This document shows, piece after piece, positions 46,171 through 53,282 of a stretch of 64,000 bases of DNA; position 1 is the stretch's first letter; every line of letters begins with the position of its first letter. Source of the stretch: CALLPQ01 sp964392325. GTDB taxonomy: Bacteria; Pseudomonadota; Alphaproteobacteria; Caulobacterales; Parvularculaceae. Location: the NCBI GenBank assembly GCA_964392325.1, contig CAYMPJ010000005.1, forward strand, positions 1-64,000, given 5' to 3'. The translations under genes and the position numbers were made by a program. Under the pieces are notes generated by a model. It had not been told where the DNA came from. It did not search any database and saw only the letters and a program-made list of their open reading frames with translations.

Positions 46171-46998
46171 ATGCTTTCTTCACAGCGCAATATCTTGAGA
46201 TCAAGTGCATTTTCCATGACTTCTAACAGCACAAATAATTTACCGGTAACTCTTTTTGGTGAGCGCCTAATAAGCAATGGTCTCTCGGTCGTAACTCCTA
46301 TGTATAATGAGGAAGGGGGCGCCGCGAGCCTTATTGTCGAGATAAATAAAGCTCTGGTCACTATGGTAGATGTTGAGACAGAAATCATTGTTGTTGATGA
46401 TGGTTCAACGGATGAAACACGCGCCGAGCTTCATAAAATTCGAGAAGACGGCGTGAATGTACGCATAATCGCACATGGCACAAATGCAGGCCAGAGCCGT
46501 GCGATCCGTAGCGGCGTGTTAGGGGCAAAATACGATCTTATCGCAATGATCGATGGTGATGGTCAAAATGATCCTGTGGATATTCCAGCCATGTATGCTC
46601 TGCTGAGAGAGGGGGATTTTGAGATGGCCATGGTTGCGGGCGAACGCAAAAAGCGCCTAGATCGGAGCTCCAAGCGAATTGCTTCAAAATTTGCCAACAC
46701 AATTCGACAAAAATTACTCAATGACGGCGCGCGCGACAGTGGATGTGGTCTAAAGCTGTTCCGCCGTGAAGCCTTCCTGCGTTTGCCCTATTTTGATCAT
46801 CTCCACAGATATTTGCCCTTTATGATGCAAAGAGAAGGGTTGAAGGTAAGCTTTTACCCGGTACACCACCGTGCTCGGAGCCATGGGAGCTCGAAATATA
46901 CCAATATGGGGCGTTTGGTGGTGGCTTTTCGTGATTTAGCGGGCGTTATGTGGTTGAAATCACGGGCAAAATCGCCCAAATCGATTATTGAAGAATAA
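46171..46998 (+). CDS. GT2 glycosyltransferase, DPM1/ArnC-like
   Basis: This 275-residue enzyme has a GT-A fold with SVVTPMYNEEGGAA near residue 38, VVDDGSTDETR (about 74-84), and the DxD-type motif MIDGDGQNDP around 126-135. The second part contains SGCGLKLFRREAF. It lacks the C-terminal membrane helices of ArnC, making it more like soluble dolichol-phosphate mannose synthase. It likely builds a polyprenyl-phosphate sugar used by the divergent GT39 enzymes. ATG 46216 is an alternative start; neither ATG has a strong ribosome site. Confidence 0.88.
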   Translation: MLSSQRNILRSSAFSMTSNSTNNLPVTLFGERLISNGLSVVTPMYNEEGGAASLIVEINKALVTMVDVETEIIVVDDGSTDETRAELHKIREDGVNVRIIAHGTNAGQSRAIRSGVLGAKYDLIAMIDGDGQNDPVDIPAMYALLREGDFEMAMVAGERKKRLDRSSKRIASKFANTIRQKLLNDGARDSGCGLKLFRREAFLRLPYFDHLHRYLPFMMQREGLKVSFYPVHHRARSHGSSKYTNMGRLVVAFRDLAGVMWLKSRAKSPKSIIEE

Positions 46999-47225
46999 GT
47001 CGACAATTCAGGATTAGCGATTTGGATCCGTGGAGTTGTCATTTGCTACATAAATGGCCTAAACTCTCAGCAATCGTATGAAATAACCTCTATACAGGAT
47101 GTTTTTGTCGTATTGTGGTGATTTGCTTTTGGGGCTGGTCCCTTTAAGTGACTATCAGATTAAAGTATAATAGATTTTAGTATCGATGACGGTCAAAATA
47201 ACCGTTCAGTAAAAGGGATTACCCG

Positions 47226-47657
47226 ATGTACCAAATGTTTCCGCTTCTTACGGTGAGCCTCATCATTTACGCAGTTATAACATTCACTGGTGTCGGTGAT
47301 ATTACGACAGTGGATGGGGTTGTTAATTGGTACGATGTAAAAGTTCTTCCATTAGATTTGCCTTCTGGAGATGTTTGGGAGATTACATGGGGGGTGATAT
47401 TTCTCGTACTCAGTATGGGGTTTTTATTTGTTGAGCTGATACGGGCGACCCAGACAGGTGCGGACTCCATCACCAATCATCTTCTTTCATTTTTACTTTT
47501 CATTATTGCCGCTTTTCTATTTGTGCTTATGCCGGGCTTTGGGAATGGGGTATTTTTCGTTTTCCTAACCATGCTTTTCTTGGACCCAATGGCTGGGTTT
47601 ATCGTTACGACTGTTACGGCGCGCCGAGACTTTGGTGTTGCGGCAGATGTCGCCTGA
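47226..47657 (+). CDS. Small polytopic membrane protein, unknown function
   Basis: This 143-residue protein has about four hydrophobic segments: residues 3-22, 57-78, 87-103 and 105-130. The loop after the first carries a short soluble stretch with DVKVLPLDLPSGDVWEITWG. I do not recognise a named family. The gene lies 227 bp after the GT2 gene in the same direction and may belong with it, but nothing shows this. A hairpin lies 18 bp after the stop codon. Confidence 0.75.
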   Translation: MYQMFPLLTVSLIIYAVITFTGVGDITTVDGVVNWYDVKVLPLDLPSGDVWEITWGVIFLVLSMGFLFVELIRATQTGADSITNHLLSFLLFIIAAFLFVLMPGFGNGVFFVFLTMLFLDPMAGFIVTTVTARRDFGVAADVA

Positions 47658-47674
47658 CGCAAAAAGAAAATGAA

Positions 47675-47701
47675 TGTATTCAACATAGTTTGTTGAATAC
47701 A
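47675..47701. terminator. Hairpin downstream of the small membrane protein
   Basis: TGTATTCAAC and GTTGAATACA form a perfect 10-bp stem with a seven-base loop. There is no T run on the plus side, so it is a weak terminator candidate or a dyad binding site. It overlaps the end of the doubtful minus-strand ORF at 47680-48057. Confidence 0.4.
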
Positions 47702-48057
47702 GTACCTATTCTAGAATCATAAATTTGCGAGGCGCTCGCACTGTAAGCACGTTTCGCGTGAAAGCATCCTGCTGTCTGATCACGGTCTTTTTGGAAAACA
47801 ACATCTTTATTGAGATCGTCAGCATTCGGTCCGGGCTTTTGACGATGATGCAAATCGTAGCCATCAGACCGCCTGCGGCGCAAGTTTCGCTTTTTGCTGG
47901 TAGTCGTTTTGTGCGAGGAATGATCGGGCGTCAAAATATCTATCCCCTCACGAGCTAGATCAGGCATCCTGCTTTTGGCACGATCTGCGCGATTGGCGTT
48001 TGCGCGCTGAGCGTTGTACCGATTTGACCCATAATAAGTATTAACAAAACCTTTCAT
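47680..48057 (-). CDS. Doubtful basic ORF, 125 residues
   Basis: This minus-strand ORF fills most of the 548-bp gap between the small membrane protein and the GGDEF/EAL gene, which otherwise shows nothing. It reads MKGFVNTYYGSNRYN..., is rich in Arg, Asn, Asp and Ser, and has no motif I recognise. Codon choice looks similar to that of neighbouring genes, which favours it. Against it are a poor ribosome site and a 3' end lying inside a perfect hairpin. A plus-strand ORF of 77 residues over the same DNA looks less like a protein. Confidence 0.35.
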   Translation of the reverse strand: MKGFVNTYYGSNRYNAQRANANRADRAKSRMPDLAREGIDILTPDHSSHKTTTSKKRNLRRRRSDGYDLHHRQKPGPNADDLNKDVVFQKDRDQTAGCFHAKRAYSASASQIYDSRIGTVFNKLC

Positions 48058-48205
48058 TTCAATATTGAAGCAATTTCAAGGCCATTGCTGGACAGGCGCC
48101 AAATGGTCACCCCAATCTTTTCGACAATTTATTGTTTGGTTCAAATTTTATTTACCCCTAGCTGTCTATGATGCCCAAAGAGAAAATGAGTGAGAACACC
48201 ATAAA

Positions 48206-50014
48206 ATGGCTGAGTTTGACCAAGATCACAGCAGTTCTATCGAAGAGAACAATCAAAATTCAGCAGATTTTGATCGAAGCCAACGCGCAAAACCCCCAAG
48301 TACGCAAAATCGTAAAGATTCTTTGGTTTCCGTAAATGAAAAACAATCTGTAGAGAGTTTAACCAATAGCAGAGTACAGACTTTATTTGAGTTTGATCCT
48401 ACAAAAAATGAGATATCCTGGTCTGATTTAGGGGTTGCAGCGTACTTGACCGGGAAACCAGATATTAGCCCTTCAGTAAAGCTAAGTGATTATAACAATC
48501 TTATTGTAAACGCCCATTCTGATGAGCGTGAATGTGTGTTTGCGGGTAAAGCAAATAGCTACCATTGCGAATATCAAATATTACAAAATGACGAGTCATT
48601 CCACTGGGTTGAAGAACGCGGTGGGTGGATTGGTAGCGGGGCATCTCGTAGATTGATTGGTATGATCCGGTCCGTCGAGGATGAAAAATCGAAGGTTCGC
48701 GAACTCTCATGGCTTGCGCGAAATGATGAACTGACCGGCCTCTTAAACCGGGTTAGCTTGCGCCACCATCTCGATGAGTGGTTTGAATCTAACCCATCTA
48801 CGGGTCAAAAGGGCGCTTATCTGCTCGTAGGGGTCGATCATCTGGCCGCTGTAAATGCAGATTTTGGTTTTGAAGTTGCCGACGAAGTAATCGTAGAAGT
48901 TGCCGCTAGGCTCCGCGTACAAATTGGCCCAGAAAATTATATGGGCCGGGTTGCTGGTACAAAATTTGGGATATTACTCCATGAGTGCCCTGAAGCTTGT
49001 GTCAGAGCGATGGCAGCAAAAATCCTGAATAGTGTTCGCGAACGTGTGATAGATACCGCAAAAGGGGGCATTGCAGCATCCGTTAGTTTGGGGGCTGTTG
49101 CATTACCTGAATTTGCGAATACCAGCCAAGAGGCAATGTCCTGCGCAGAGTCGGCGCTAGATGAAGCTAAACGAATTGGTCGATCAAGCTGGACTGTGTT
49201 TTCGCAAAATACAGATAATATTAGTATGCGTCGGCGGAATACACATTTATCAGATGTTATTTTAACTGCCCTTAATGAGAGACGTATACAGATTGCATTT
49301 CAACCAATCGTAACCGATCCAGATCAAGTTCCATCTAAATTCGAATGCCTCATCCGTATGAAGGGGCAGGATGGGGAAGAGATTCCTGCACCAGAGTTTA
49401 TTCCTGCTGCAGAACGTCTGGGTCTTGTCCATCTTCTGGATCGCCGGGTTTTAGAAATGGCAATTAATACTTTAGTTAATTGTCCAAATATCAATCTGGC
49501 TGTGAATATTTCCATGGAGACTGTCAAAGATTATGTCTGGGCAGAGCGATATATCGCGCTTATTCGCGAAAATCAGAATGTTGCATCGCGCATTACTGTG
49601 GAATTGACCGAAACCCAAGTCGTGGATGCTGTTGACGCGTCGATTGAATTTGTGTCCAGTATTAAAAAATTGGGCTGTGATTTTGCAATTGATGACTTCG
49701 GTGCAGGCTATACCTCATTTCGTATTTTAAAAGCCCTCGATATTGATGTTTTAAAAATTGATGGGTCATTTGTGACTGGTGTTGCTTCTTCCCGAGATAA
49801 TCAACTTTTTGTACGTACCCTTCTTGATTTGGCCCGCAATTTTGGAATGAAGACGGTTGCCGAGTGGGTTGATAATGATGCAGATGCGATGCTGCTAAAA
49901 GGGCTCGGGGTTGATTATTTGCAAGGCTATTTAATTGGTAAACCACAAGTTTTGCCAAGCTGGTTGCCTGAGGGCGCGCCAAATGTGCCGCCAGCTAATT
50001 CTCTCCGCGATTAG
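48206..50014 (+). CDS. PAS-GGDEF-EAL protein with degenerate GGDEF
   Basis: This 602-residue cytosolic protein probably degrades cyclic di-GMP. A PAS-like region (about 60-160) is followed by a GGDEF domain whose active site reads AGTKF at 250-254, so cyclase activity is unlikely. The EAL domain keeps E380-C-L-I-R384 (ExLxR), N434 in VNIS, E467 in VELTE, D496-D497 in DDFGAGY and K517, so phosphodiesterase activity is plausible. The N-terminal 45 residues are polar and low in complexity. It is preceded by the 548-bp region and ends 14 bp from the convergent helicase gene. Confidence 0.92.
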   Translation: MAEFDQDHSSSIEENNQNSADFDRSQRAKPPSTQNRKDSLVSVNEKQSVESLTNSRVQTLFEFDPTKNEISWSDLGVAAYLTGKPDISPSVKLSDYNNLIVNAHSDERECVFAGKANSYHCEYQILQNDESFHWVEERGGWIGSGASRRLIGMIRSVEDEKSKVRELSWLARNDELTGLLNRVSLRHHLDEWFESNPSTGQKGAYLLVGVDHLAAVNADFGFEVADEVIVEVAARLRVQIGPENYMGRVAGTKFGILLHECPEACVRAMAAKILNSVRERVIDTAKGGIAASVSLGAVALPEFANTSQEAMSCAESALDEAKRIGRSSWTVFSQNTDNISMRRRNTHLSDVILTALNERRIQIAFQPIVTDPDQVPSKFECLIRMKGQDGEEIPAPEFIPAAERLGLVHLLDRRVLEMAINTLVNCPNINLAVNISMETVKDYVWAERYIALIRENQNVASRITVELTETQVVDAVDASIEFVSSIKKLGCDFAIDDFGAGYTSFRILKALDIDVLKIDGSFVTGVASSRDNQLFVRTLLDLARNFGMKTVAEWVDNDADAMLLKGLGVDYLQGYLIGKPQVLPSWLPEGAPNVPPANSLRD

Positions 50015-50028
50015 TGGAAATTACAAAT

Positions 50029-51132
50029 TTATCTTACCAGCGTTAACTGCTTGGCTGCTCTTGTGACGGCTGTATAAAGCCACCGCTGCGAATGCTCGCG
50101 AAATGCCCAACTTTCATCAAACAATACCACATGGTCCCATTGTGAACCTTGTGCTTTATGGACTGTAAGCGCGTAACCATAATCAAATTCATCTGCATTC
50201 CTGCGCTGGGTATAGGGGATATTTTCTGCGCCCTCACTAAAAAAACCGTGGGGCACATTAATGCTAACGCTTTTTCCGCCTTCCTCTGGGCGCACGATCA
50301 TGCGCGCTTTCGTGCCTCTGGCGGTTTTCTTTAATGTCACACTCCATAGACCGCCATTGAGAAGACCTTTCTTTTTATTATTGCGTAGGCAGACTAATTT
50401 CTCTCCGGCTTCTGGCGTAGTGTCAAGATGTCCTTTGAGTTCACGAATGCGATCATTAAATTTCCGCCGGGTCTTGTTAGTGCCAACGAGTACCTGATCG
50501 CATTCAAGAATGGTATCAGCGTCAATATCGCGCTTACTAATAAATTGAAGAGCATCACCAGAGCTCTCCATCTGTGTAACCGCTTCAACCCCTTTTTCGC
50601 GAATGAGCATTGAAAGGTGAATGATCGGATTATCTTCTGCCTGACGATGAATTTCTGTGAGCATATAGTCGGGATCGCCCTGCGTAAAAAATCCGCCGCC
50701 TTTAACAGGCGGTAACTGCGCTGGGTCCCCCAGTACGAGAACCGGTATTCCAAAAGAGAGAAGGTCACGGCCTAGATCTTCATCAACCATAGAACATTCA
50801 TCTATGATAATCAGATCAGCCTTAGAGGCCGGAGCATCGCGGCGAATGGTAAAAGAGGGGCCATCATCTTCGTCCTCATCACCCGTTGGCCTGTAAATTA
50901 GGGAATGAATAGTTGAAGCGTCAACGCAGCCTTTATTGCGCATGACGTGGGCTGCTTTTCCTGTGAAAGCTGCAAAGGCAACTTCACCATCAGCATTTTC
51001 AGCGATATGACGGGCGAGGGTGGTTTTCCCTGCACCAGCATAGCCAAACAGACGAAAGACAGGGCTTTGCCCTTTTTTTAGCCACGCATCAACCGCTTTT
51101 AAGGCAACATCTTGTTGGGTTGAAAATTTCAT
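50029..51132 (-). CDS. Short RecD-like ATP-dependent helicase
   Basis: This 367-residue superfamily 1 helicase has Walker A GYAGAGKTT at residues 30-38, Walker B IIDECSMVDEDL near 108-119, and the C-terminal UvrD_C_2-type motif TVHKAQGSQWDHVV near 326-339. It resembles compact RecD-like or Dda-type proteins and lacks the N-terminal region of full RecD2. Its start codon overlaps the stop of xth (ATGA at 51129-51132), so the two are translated together. A role in repair or replication with exonuclease III is inferred from this coupling. Confidence 0.88.
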   Translation of the reverse strand: MKFSTQQDVALKAVDAWLKKGQSPVFRLFGYAGAGKTTLARHIAENADGEVAFAAFTGKAAHVMRNKGCVDASTIHSLIYRPTGDEDEDDGPSFTIRRDAPASKADLIIIDECSMVDEDLGRDLLSFGIPVLVLGDPAQLPPVKGGGFFTQGDPDYMLTEIHRQAEDNPIIHLSMLIREKGVEAVTQMESSGDALQFISKRDIDADTILECDQVLVGTNKTRRKFNDRIRELKGHLDTTPEAGEKLVCLRNNKKKGLLNGGLWSVTLKKTARGTKARMIVRPEEGGKSVSINVPHGFFSEGAENIPYTQRRNADEFDYGYALTVHKAQGSQWDHVVLFDESWAFREHSQRWLYTAVTRAAKQLTLVR

Positions 51133-51911
51133 GACAACTCAATCCAAACCGGCACGTGGTCCGAAGGTTTTTCCTTGTCACGTTCAGAACGATCAATACC
51201 TGCATTTTTCAATCGATCAGCGGCTTGAGGCGATAGCAATAAATGGTCAATTCGAATGCCGTGATCTTTCTGCCACGCGCCTCGTTGATAATCCCAGAAA
51301 GTATACCGAACACCACGTTCATCAATTTGGCGTAATGCGTCGGTCAGGCCCAAATTTAGGAGGGCACGAAATTTCTCATGACTTTCAGGTCGGTATAGTG
51401 CATCACCAAACCAACCATCGGGATCATGAACATCTTCTGCTTGCGGAATAATATTATAATCGCCTGCCAATATGAAGGGTTCTTCATAGGATAAGAGAGT
51501 CTTGGCGTGAGCAAACAAATGATCCATCCAACCGAGTTTATAATCATATTTGGGCCCGGGAGCTGGATTGCCATTGGGTAAATAAAGACCGCCAACGCGA
51601 ATGGGTGCGCTTTCATTTGGCATAACAAGTGCTTCTATATAGCGAGCCTGTTCATCATCCTCATTGCCGGGCAATCCCTTTTGGATATCTTCGATTGGAT
51701 GCTTCGATAAAAAGGCAACACCGTTATATGTTTTTTGTCCGTGCACCGCTACATTATAGCCACGATCCTCAAATTCGCTGCTTGGAAATTTTTCGTCAAT
51801 GCATTTAATCTCTTGCAAAACCGCAATGTCGGGTTTTGCACTATCGAACCATTCTAGAATTCGGGGCAGGCGAGCATTGATTGAATTGACGTTAAAAGTG
51901 GCTATTTTCAT
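51129..51911 (-). CDS. xth: Exonuclease III (AP endonuclease)
   Basis: Xth removes abasic sites and 3' blocking groups in base excision repair. This 260-residue protein has the EEP-fold motifs KIATFNVNSINARL at the start, LQEIKC with the metal-binding Glu, GDYNIIP, and the final catalytic RIDHLLLS and SDHVPVWIEL. Its length is standard. It overlaps the downstream helicase gene by four bases. Confidence 0.95.
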   Translation of the reverse strand: MKIATFNVNSINARLPRILEWFDSAKPDIAVLQEIKCIDEKFPSSEFEDRGYNVAVHGQKTYNGVAFLSKHPIEDIQKGLPGNEDDEQARYIEALVMPNESAPIRVGGLYLPNGNPAPGPKYDYKLGWMDHLFAHAKTLLSYEEPFILAGDYNIIPQAEDVHDPDGWFGDALYRPESHEKFRALLNLGLTDALRQIDERGVRYTFWDYQRGAWQKDHGIRIDHLLLSPQAADRLKNAGIDRSERDKEKPSDHVPVWIELS

Positions 51912-52207
51912 TGAGATAAAATTTTGATCGATGGGTTCTGGGAGAAAAATCTGAAATAGTGAACTCTAAGACATAATGGTGGTTATAAGACGGGTCAAAA
52001 ATTATTTATCCAAAGCGATAAGATAGAGCCTAAGAGCCTGATTCAATAATCATAATTTGAAAGGCAAGGTTAGATAATGGGATGTTCCTATCGATAAATA
52101 CGCGCCTTATCGGCTAAAATGGTTTATGAAGCGCTTGGCTTTATCGGCTCGGCTATTAGTGATTATTGCTGAATTGCATTATTCAAGAAGCTTTTTGAGG
52201 GTTAATT

Positions 52208-52702
52208 TTGTCGCAAATTCAAAACATGACAGGCAGATTAGCCGCTATTGCCCTGCGGCCAGAGCGGTACAAAGATATGGTGGAGGTGTCACATGGGCGG
52301 GTTCTTATGGAGACGGGACTAGAGGGGGACCATTCTGGAAAGCGTAAAGATAGGTTGATTTCAATTTTAAGTCGTGAGAGCTGGGAGGAAACTTGTGAAA
52401 GCTTGAGCCCACCAGTGCAGCTCCCTTGGCTTACCAGGCGAGCAAATTTATTGGTTGAAGGGATCAGGCTTCCCCGATCAAAAGGCGCAATCTTACAATT
52501 AGGCCCTGTTCATCTTGAGATTACTCACCAGACTTATCCATGTGGGCGCATGGAAAATGCCCAGCCCGGTTTACTAAAAGCTTTGGCAAAAGACTGGCGC
52601 GGCGGTGTTTTATGTAAAATACTCAAAGATGGGACACTTAGTGTTGGGGACACGGTTGAAGTATTATTTGCGCCGCCAGAAAAAATAAGGCGATTACCCT
52701 AA
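52208..52702 (+). CDS. MOSC domain protein
   Basis: This 164-residue protein is a stand-alone MOSC domain, related to the C-terminus of molybdenum cofactor sulfurases. Visible hallmarks are GLEGDHSGKRKDRLISIL, RRANLLVEGI and TYPCGRME, the last holding a conserved Cys. It probably binds a sulfur carrier or the molybdenum cofactor; the target is unknown. I chose the TTG at 52208 because GAGGG lies six bases before it, while ATG 52226 has no ribosome site. Its stop overlaps that of the convergent SnoaL-like gene by four bases. Confidence 0.88.
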   Translation: MSQIQNMTGRLAAIALRPERYKDMVEVSHGRVLMETGLEGDHSGKRKDRLISILSRESWEETCESLSPPVQLPWLTRRANLLVEGIRLPRSKGAILQLGPVHLEITHQTYPCGRMENAQPGLLKALAKDWRGGVLCKILKDGTLSVGDTVEVLFAPPEKIRRLP

Positions 52703-53088
52703 GCTTCTTCGTTGGTATAAAAAAACTCCTCACGAACAATTTTGCCGTTATCCAGAGTGTATTGGGCAACTTCACGCATTTTCGAACGTTCCTTGGTTTG
52801 TTTATCAGTGGCGTCCATTTCAAAAATTGCGCTAAATTTATTTTCTCCGTGGAAAAAAGGTCCTTCAATATTTTGAGAATGGACTTCAAACGCGTTATTC
52901 CACCACTCATGTTTGCCTTGAATAGCTTCAATACCCTGAGCCTCGGCGCTACCACTGCCTGGCATGGCAACTGCTTCTACCGATACTGCATTGTCGGCAT
53001 AGAGCTTAGAGAGATTTGCCGTCTCACGACCTTCGCGGCATCCGGCGATCAGCTCATTGGCAACTTCAACTAGTTTTTCATCAAACAT
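52699..53088 (-). CDS. SnoaL-like / NTF2-fold protein
   Basis: This 129-residue protein fits the SnoaL-like NTF2 superfamily: a small cone-shaped fold with NELIAGCREGRETANLSKLYADNAVSVEA at the N-terminal half and GKHEWWNNAFEVHSQ and REEFFYTNEEA later. No enzymatic activity can be assigned; many relatives are stress-linked or bind small ligands. GGAG a few bases before ATG 53088 supports this start over the longer frame reaching 53157. It is transcribed alone, convergent with the MOSC gene. Confidence 0.8.
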   Translation of the reverse strand: MFDEKLVEVANELIAGCREGRETANLSKLYADNAVSVEAVAMPGSGSAEAQGIEAIQGKHEWWNNAFEVHSQNIEGPFFHGENKFSAIFEMDATDKQTKERSKMREVAQYTLDNGKIVREEFFYTNEEA

Positions 53089-53282
53089 GGGTTTTCTCCA
53101 ATTACGGCTTGAAAAAAGGCACTTATTCCAATTATATCGACTAACTCGATTAAGCACAAATGCACCAAAGTGCGAGCAGGGCTTATCTTGAAGGGCTTAT
53201 TAATAAATGCTAACCCTCTCGTTTAATTGCGATAATTCTCGATCGGGACAAGATTGCAATATTGGCTGGGACAGGATTTTGT

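Noticed and set aside
47725..47958. 77-residue plus-strand ORF
   Set aside because: It overlaps the doubtful minus-strand ORF and has no ribosome site or recognisable motif.
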